Of a DNA stretch of 10,133 nucleotides, positions 6,129 through 10,133 are shown piece by piece. Source of the DNA: JBGQAS01 sp964498605 (GTDB lineage: Bacteria; Chloroflexota; Anaerolineae; Anaerolineales; Anaerolineaceae). A program made the translations under genes and the position numbers. Numbering within the stretch: the first letter of the stretch is position 1; each line of letters begins with the position of its first letter. The notes beneath the pieces were generated by a model. That model searched no databases. It saw nothing but the letters and a program-made list of their open reading frames with translations, and was not told where the DNA came from. The stretch spans positions 1-10,133 of the forward strand of contig CAZCHK010000063.1 of assembly GCA_964498605.1 (NCBI GenBank). Reading direction: 5' to 3'.

Positions 6129-7172
6129 ATGCCTGTTTGCAAAAACTGCATGAGAGATTTCCGCGTGATGGCCGGGCAACCAGGAGGGCTGTGCCGCGAC
6201 TGCGCGGTGGAACAGCTCCGCCCGGACAGGCAGCGCACGCTGGAGATGATGGGCAGCCTGCCGCTCACATTTGAACATGTGCTGCCCCAGAGTGAGGTGT
6301 ACACCACCTCCTCCCAGCAGCACCTCATCGGGGACCTGTTCTTCACCACGAACGGGCTGGTCTTTGTACACTACCTGACCCTCACCATCGGCGGGGAGGG
6401 CATCCAGGGCGGCCTGACGCCGTACAATACCAACCAGAGCGAAGAGAAATATATCGAAACCCAGATGACACTGCTGCATGGAGAGGACTACGGCAGCAGC
6501 GTGGAGGAACGCTTCATCAAGCACGGCGGGATGATCTTCCCGCGCGCCCACATCCAGAACATCAGCGTGGACGCTGCCAACCGCGCGCTGCGCATCACTT
6601 ATGAAGGTGCGGATTACTGGATGCTGGTAAAGGACGCGTACGGAGAACAGCGCTTCATCGATTCGTGGCTGGCTGGGGCGAGCACGGTCGTCTTTGACGT
6701 GCTGGGAGCGCACCTGGCGGTGCCCGATCCGGCGCGCCTGCTGTACATCGTGGAAACCGGCCGCTACGCCCCGGACTTTCTGCCCGAGCAGATGGACCGT
6801 GTCAGCGGAGACGAACTGTATTACAAGCAGCTCCACAAGCAGATCACCTCCCAGAACAAGCCACGTCAGGACAAGATCATGACTGCGCTGGGCGCACTGA
6901 ACCTCAACTTCACGGCGGGTTGGGCAGAGTACCTGAGCGGGATTGCCGGCAGGGAGCAGCGCTGGGTGGTCATCGCCGGGCTGATCTGGGGATTGAGCCT
7001 GTTGGGGGTGGTGATTTTCGCCTCTTTCAGCGGCGGAACCGATGCAGGCGGGCTGGTCTGCCCGGGCATCGGAGCGATCCTGGGAGCCGTACTGGGGTTG
7101 ATCGCCTTCCCCGTGATCGCAGGCCGCTACACGCGCACCAAATCCTGGATCAAGAAGCTGAGAGGCGGCTAG
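6129..7172 (+). CDS. zinc-ribbon protein with beta-rich middle domain and two C-terminal TM helices
   Basis: A 347-residue protein of unknown function. At the N-terminus C4-x2-C7 and C22-x2-C25 form a short zinc ribbon. Residues about 50-195 are beta-rich, with LIGDLFFTTNGLVFVHYLTL (67-86) reminiscent of the start of GRAM/PH-like domains, then ALRITYEGADYWMLV (153-167). A charged helical linker covers about 200-250. Two hydrophobic helices follow at 279-298 and 306-331, the second rich in Gly and small residues, and a basic tail WIKKLRGG. This predicts a membrane-anchored protein whose Zn and middle domains are cytoplasmic. A strong ribosome site, GGGAGGGAG at 6118-6126, precedes the ATG. It lies 21 bp after lipoprotein B, so co-transcription is likely, giving an envelope pair plus an inner-side partner. 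The GRAM/PH resemblance is weak and by eye. Confidence 0.85.
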   Translation: MPVCKNCMRDFRVMAGQPGGLCRDCAVEQLRPDRQRTLEMMGSLPLTFEHVLPQSEVYTTSSQQHLIGDLFFTTNGLVFVHYLTLTIGGEGIQGGLTPYNTNQSEEKYIETQMTLLHGEDYGSSVEERFIKHGGMIFPRAHIQNISVDAANRALRITYEGADYWMLVKDAYGEQRFIDSWLAGASTVVFDVLGAHLAVPDPARLLYIVETGRYAPDFLPEQMDRVSGDELYYKQLHKQITSQNKPRQDKIMTALGALNLNFTAGWAEYLSGIAGREQRWVVIAGLIWGLSLLGVVIFASFSGGTDAGGLVCPGIGAILGAVLGLIAFPVIAGRYTRTKSWIKKLRGG

Positions 7173-7182
7173 TCGAAAAACC

Positions 7183-7839
7183 TTAGAAGCGCCTGGTTGC
7201 CTGCTTGAGGATTTCTCGCTGGAAGCGGATTTCATCATCCAGTCCCGTAGAGGCAGAAAGCGCCCGGGCAATGGCAGGCTGGGTGTGCTGCAGTTCCGCA
7301 GCGCTCAATTCAGGCGGCAGTTCCAGCAGCCACAGCAGGGTGAAGAAGAACGGGAAACCTTTCCAGCGCCCCGAATCCAGGCGGTGCTGTCGGAGTTTGG
7401 AGAGCCCCATGCGATTGAGCGTCTCGTCAGGGTTGCGCGTGTTGCGATAGCGCAGATGGGCGATCGAGGCGACTTTGCATTCGCCCGTGATGCAGACCTT
7501 GGAGAAGCACAGCTTGACCAGGCGCTCATCCGCCAGGAGGAGGATGTCCTGAACCTGGGGATCGACGGGCTTGAGCAGAGCCAGCAAACGCAGCGTTTCC
7601 AGTTCAAAGGCATGAAACCGCAGCAGGCGGGTATGGGCGGGTTCGCCGGTGACAAGTGCCAGACCGGTTTCCTGCTCGCCGGTGGTGGGGTGGAAGGTAA
7701 AGCCCTGCAGCGGATTCTGATGCTCAAGAATGAAGCGCACAAGCTTTTCCTGCTCGGCGCTGGGCGGCAGTCCTTTGATGAATATTGCGCGCGAAAGGCT
7801 CATGACGAACTGGTACAGGTTGTATGAGGTCAATTCCAT
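7183..7839 (-). CDS. conserved-looking protein of unknown function
   Basis: A 218-residue, mostly helical, Leu-rich protein that I do not recognise. There is no signal peptide or clear membrane segment. Residues 111-121 carry three cysteines spaced C-x4-C-x4-C, followed by an Arg/Asn-rich stretch (RYRNTRNPDETLNRMG, 130-145) and by SGRWKGFPFFFTLLWLLEL (156-174), which looks like a conserved aromatic core. With no fourth Cys in the cluster a zinc site would need a His, such as His128. The start ATG at 7839 has AAAGAG 5 nt upstream, the same arrangement as the SuhB-like gene. The gene ends 10 bp from the end of the zinc-ribbon gene, tail to tail, without a visible terminator. Codon and base use look like the neighbours. 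I regard it as a real gene because the frame is long and has a ribosome site, but no function can be given. Confidence 0.8.
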   Translation of the reverse strand: MELTSYNLYQFVMSLSRAIFIKGLPPSAEQEKLVRFILEHQNPLQGFTFHPTTGEQETGLALVTGEPAHTRLLRFHAFELETLRLLALLKPVDPQVQDILLLADERLVKLCFSKVCITGECKVASIAHLRYRNTRNPDETLNRMGLSKLRQHRLDSGRWKGFPFFFTLLWLLELPPELSAAELQHTQPAIARALSASTGLDDEIRFQREILKQATRRF

Positions 7840-7868
7840 GGCAGCTCTTTATCGATTTTTGATATGTT

Positions 7869-7874
7869 AATATA
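7869..7874 (-). promoter_or_regulatory. candidate -10 box (TATATT) for the 218-residue protein gene
   Basis: TATATT on the minus strand lies 29 nt before the ATG at 7839. A TCGATT at 17 bp is a poor -35. The surrounding GTTAATATAAC and, further up, the palindrome AATCGATT at 7892-7899 are AT-rich and could include an operator. The rest of this gap up to 8044 shows no gene or terminator that I can support. Confidence 0.35.
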
Positions 7875-8044
7875 ACCTCGCGATGATTAAGAATCGATTA
7901 AAGTACCTGCTCAAACGTGAGTACACTGAATCTGCGCACCGATCACGTTCCGCAGGCTTGTCAGCGCGCATGGTTCCGACGCGGGTGCGTCAAGACATCT
8001 CAGCGATCAATCTTTGGATTCGTACAGACAATAGCATATATCGT

Positions 8045-8680
8045 TTAGCGTTCGCCGCGGCATTCGGCTCGCAGCTGCTCGAAGAAGGCTACCATGGCAG
8101 CGTGGCGCGCCTCTGCAATCGCGCGCGCGGTGGGCGTGAAGAGCCTTTGGCGCACATTCTTCAGCTTAAAGATGTACTCGTGGTAGGCGCTGTGCGCTTC
8201 GCCGGGCGTAGTCTGCCCGGTCGTGATGAAGTGGTCCGATGGCTCGCAGTAGTGCGGCACGGATGCCTGCACGGCATAGGCAATGGTGCGCGCGGCACCG
8301 ATGGCTCCCAGCACATCCAGTTTGTCTGCGTCGAACAGGACACGCGCTTCCAGCGTCTCGGGCGGGATACCGCCGTTGCGGTAGCGGTGGCCGCGGATGC
8401 AGGTCTGTACCCGGGCGATGCGTTCGGGGTCCCAGCCTTCTTCACGCAGCAATCGCTCGGCGAGCTCCGCGGATGCCTCGTGGTGCGATGAGCGCGCTTT
8501 AAGCTGCGGATTGGAACCGACCGCGTCGTGCAGCAGCGCGGCAGCCCCCACGATCTCCTCGTCAGCCCCTTCAACCGAAGCAATCTTCAGCGCCAGATGA
8601 TACACACGCTCGATGTGATCAAAACCGTGCACGGGGTCGTACCCAGGATAGAGATGCCGGACGGACACCAGGGTGGGCAC
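8045..8680 (-). CDS. HD-domain phosphohydrolase (YedJ-like)
   Basis: A 211-residue protein of the HD superfamily, metal-dependent phosphohydrolases. The metal ligands expected for this family are in place: HGFDHIERV with His22, LLHD at 49-52 (His51-Asp52), and FDADKLD around Asp117-Asp119; His66, His67 and His98 (RGHRYRNG) also look conserved. This spacing resembles E. coli YedJ-type proteins rather than (p)ppGpp or cyclic-di-GMP enzymes. The substrate is unknown; nucleotides or phosphoesters are likely. The start is GTG at 8680, 4 bp after the stop of the flavodoxin gene. Its ribosome site AAAAAGG overlaps the end of that gene, so the two are probably translated together. No membrane segment is seen, so it should be cytoplasmic. 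Confidence 0.9.
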   Translation of the reverse strand: MPTLVSVRHLYPGYDPVHGFDHIERVYHLALKIASVEGADEEIVGAAALLHDAVGSNPQLKARSSHHEASAELAERLLREEGWDPERIARVQTCIRGHRYRNGGIPPETLEARVLFDADKLDVLGAIGAARTIAYAVQASVPHYCEPSDHFITTGQTTPGEAHSAYHEYIFKLKNVRQRLFTPTARAIAEARHAAMVAFFEQLRAECRGER

Positions 8681-8684
8681 GCGG

Positions 8685-9143
8685 TTAAACCTTTTTCTTT
8701 AATGAATCGGCAAAAGCGCGCGCGGCTGTTAAATCAGCTTCATCGGGATGTCCCTGGTTCAAGCCGCCGTCGAATTTTTTAAAGAATGCCCAATCAAGAA
8801 AGCCAAGGCAGACAAACTCTCCCAGCAGGAGCGCTCTTTTCCTGGCCAGGACAGACTTGAAGCGCTTGTGCCATTTTTCCTGGCCGCTGGAGCTGGTGGA
8901 AAAGAGGAATACTTTCTTATCTTTGAGATCGATGGACCGGGCAAGTTTAAAAAGCTTGGGGCTCAACCCAAAACGGTAGACGCCGGACCCAAGCCCAACC
9001 AGATCATAGGAAGAAATGTCCATACGCGGAACACCCCTCTCATCCATATCAAACAGCTCCGCTCCAAGCTGCTCTGCGATGGCGTGGGCAATCTTGCGCG
9101 TGTTGCCGTGATGGACGGATGTGAAGAACAGTATGCTTTTCAT
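8685..9143 (-). CDS. flavodoxin-like FMN-binding protein
   Basis: A 152-residue single-domain flavodoxin fold, cytoplasmic, expected to bind FMN and carry electrons or act as a small quinone-type reductase. What I see: strand MKSILFF and the phosphate loop TSVHHGNTRKIA (8-19), GLGSGVYRFG at 50-59 for the first isoalloxazine loop, FSTSSSGQEKW at 81-91 for the second, and the family tail FDGGLNQGHPDEADL (124-138). The HGNT loop departs from the classic flavodoxin T-G-N-T and is seen in the 'flavodoxin family protein' group often found next to unrelated enzymes. The ATG at 9143 has AGGAG 6 nt upstream at 9154-9150. It lies 18 bp after hutI and 4 bp before the HD gene, in one operon. Its redox partner is unknown. 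Confidence 0.92.
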   Translation of the reverse strand: MKSILFFTSVHHGNTRKIAHAIAEQLGAELFDMDERGVPRMDISSYDLVGLGSGVYRFGLSPKLFKLARSIDLKDKKVFLFSTSSSGQEKWHKRFKSVLARKRALLLGEFVCLGFLDWAFFKKFDGGLNQGHPDEADLTAARAFADSLKKKV

Positions 9144-9161
9144 TTCATTCTCCTGATGGAT

Positions 9162-10133
9162 TTATTCTTGTTGAAACACGATGCTGCCTTTTTTGATCAC
9201 CGTATCGACCAGGCTGCCGCCAAAACGATAGGCGATCTGTCGGTAATCGGGAACGCTCAGGATGAGCAGGTCTGCCTGCTTGCCAGGGTGCAGCGAACCA
9301 ACGCGGTCTGCGCGGCGGATGGCAGCTGCAGCGTTGATGGTCACAGCCGCCAGCGCCTCCGCGGGTGTCAAGCGCATATAGCGGCAGGCAAGCGCCTGCA
9401 CGAACTGCTGGCTTTCGCACCAGGCCGTGCCGGGGTTGAGGTCGGTTGCAAGCGCGAGCAGTCCGCCAGAATCAATGATCACGCGGGCCGGAGTGTACTG
9501 CTTTTCTGCCAGCCCGAAGGGCGTGCAGGGCAGCGATACAGCGACCGTCTGGCTGTCGGAGAGAGCCAGGATGTCATCGGTGGAAGTTTTGACCAGGTGG
9601 TCAGCCGAAGCAACGCCCAGGTCAACTGCCAGCTGCGTCCCGCCCAGGTTCTCAAACTCGTCCACGTGCACTTTCAGGGGGAAGCCAAGCTCCGCAGCAG
9701 CCCGCAGGATGCGGTGGGTCTGCGCCAGGTTGAAAGCACCTTTTTCGCAGAACACATCCACGAAGGGTAAAGGTCGCCCACCTGCGTTGTCCTGCCACCA
9801 ATCAACCAGTGAAGGCAGCATCTGCGAGCAGATCAGCCGGGTGTATCCATCAGGGTCATCCCTGTGCTCGGGTGCGATGGCATGCGCTGCCAGGAACGTC
9901 GGAGCGATCTCCAGCGGACCTGCCTTGTCGAGTTCAAGCAGCACCTGCATCTGGCGCAGTTCAGCCCCCAATTCCAGGCCGTAGCCAGTTTTGGCCTCAG
10001 CGGTGGTAGTACCGTGGCGTAAAAGGCTTCTGGCTCGCTGGCTGGTCTGCTCGCGCAGGTCATCCAACCGAGCTCCACGGGTGGCCTTCACACTCGAGGC
10101 AATGCCCCCCCCGGCAGCCATGATCTCCATGTA
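9162..10133 (-). CDS. hutI: imidazolonepropionase, N-terminus beyond the right edge
   Basis: A 324-residue C-terminal part of HutI, an amidohydrolase that opens 4-imidazolone-5-propionate to N-formimino-L-glutamate, the third step of histidine breakdown. Seen: GGGIASSVKATR at the visible start, TTTAEAKTGYGLE (41-53), KVHVDEFENLGGTQLA with the metal-type His, the following SADHL His, then ALATDLNPG with the catalytic Asp. The C-terminus GSLHPGKQADLLIL is typical of the fold's second beta-sandwich. Full-length HutI is about 400-420 residues, so roughly 80-100 N-terminal residues, including the HxH metal ligands, lie outside. An ATG at 10130 is internal, not the start, since YMEI reads through it. 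The gene downstream is a flavodoxin and not another hut gene. Confidence 0.95.
   Translation of the reverse strand, partial: YMEIMAAGGGIASSVKATRGARLDDLREQTSQRARSLLRHGTTTAEAKTGYGLELGAELRQMQVLLELDKAGPLEIAPTFLAAHAIAPEHRDDPDGYTRLICSQMLPSLVDWWQDNAGGRPLPFVDVFCEKGAFNLAQTHRILRAAAELGFPLKVHVDEFENLGGTQLAVDLGVASADHLVKTSTDDILALSDSQTVAVSLPCTPFGLAEKQYTPARVIIDSGGLLALATDLNPGTAWCESQQFVQALACRYMRLTPAEALAAVTINAAAAIRRADRVGSLHPGKQADLLILSVPDYRQIAYRFGGSLVDTVIKKGSIVFQQE

Noticed and set aside
6099..7271. A 390-codon minus-strand frame over the zinc-ribbon gene
   Set aside because: The plus-strand gene has a strong ribosome site, a CxxC ribbon and membrane helices; the reverse frame shows no domain and results from GC-rich codon bias.
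7867..7971. A 34-codon minus-strand frame in the gap between the HD gene and the unknown gene
   Set aside because: It has only a poor GGAA at too short a distance, a composition like random sequence, and its end overlaps the presumed -10 box of the next gene.
7978..7991. GACGC-gggt-GCGTC hairpin as terminator for the HD gene
   Set aside because: It has a short stem and no T-run on the minus strand after it.
7883..8491. A 202-codon plus-strand frame starting in the gap before the HD gene
   Set aside because: There is no ribosome site, and most of it is antisense to the HD protein with intact metal ligands.
8748..9770. A 340-codon plus-strand frame across the flavodoxin and hutI genes
   Set aside because: It spans two well-identified genes on the other strand and shows no family features.
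1..10133. CRISPR arrays, tRNA or rRNA genes, insertion sequences, toxin-antitoxin pairs
   Set aside because: I found no spaced direct repeats, no cloverleaf, no transposase motifs or terminal repeats, and no small paired toxin-like genes.

Overview
The window is ordinary-density bacterial chromosome, moderately GC-rich, with short intergenic gaps, Shine-Dalgarno sites and sigma70-type -10 boxes. The lipobox signal peptides, a PcrA-type helicase with a C-terminal Tudor-like tail, and the style of the lipoproteins and small membrane proteins suggest a Chloroflexota bacterium, perhaps of the Anaerolineae. That assignment is an impression from protein style and was not tested. I see no rRNA, tRNA, CRISPR array, insertion sequence, phage gene or attachment site.

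Layout. (1) 1-2703, minus strand: a PcrA/UvrD helicase gene followed 7 bp later by a chloramphenicol-phosphotransferase-like kinase gene that starts with TTG and runs off the left edge. (2) 2908-3339, plus strand: a small two-helix membrane protein of unknown function. (3) 3554-4324, minus strand: an inositol-monophosphatase-family (SuhB-like) enzyme. (4) 4488-7172, plus strand: a three-gene cluster with a good promoter. It encodes two tandem paralogous lipoproteins and then a zinc-ribbon protein with two C-terminal membrane helices. (5) 7183-7839, minus strand: an unrecognised 218-residue protein that ends 10 bp from the previous gene, tail to tail. (6) 8045-10133, minus strand: a tightly packed set, transcribed in the order imidazolonepropionase (hutI, truncated by the right edge), flavodoxin-like protein, HD-domain phosphohydrolase.

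How the genes work together. PcrA acts in DNA repair and transcription-coupled processes; the attached kinase is probably co-translated but has no obvious functional link. The two lipoproteins should sit on the outer face of the membrane. The zinc-ribbon protein next to them would carry its Zn domain and a beta-rich middle domain on the cytoplasmic side, so the cluster could be a small envelope module, but its function cannot be read from sequence. HutI catalyses the third step of histidine breakdown; its two downstream genes are not known hut genes.

The most interesting part is the lipoprotein/zinc-ribbon cluster together with the unknown protein facing it. Nothing in the window is clearly a new defence, mobile or RNA-based system. 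Intergenic gaps are all under about 215 bp; 2704-2907, 4325-4487 and the part of 7840-8044 nearest 7840 hold promoter-like signals, and 3340-3553 holds nothing I can name.
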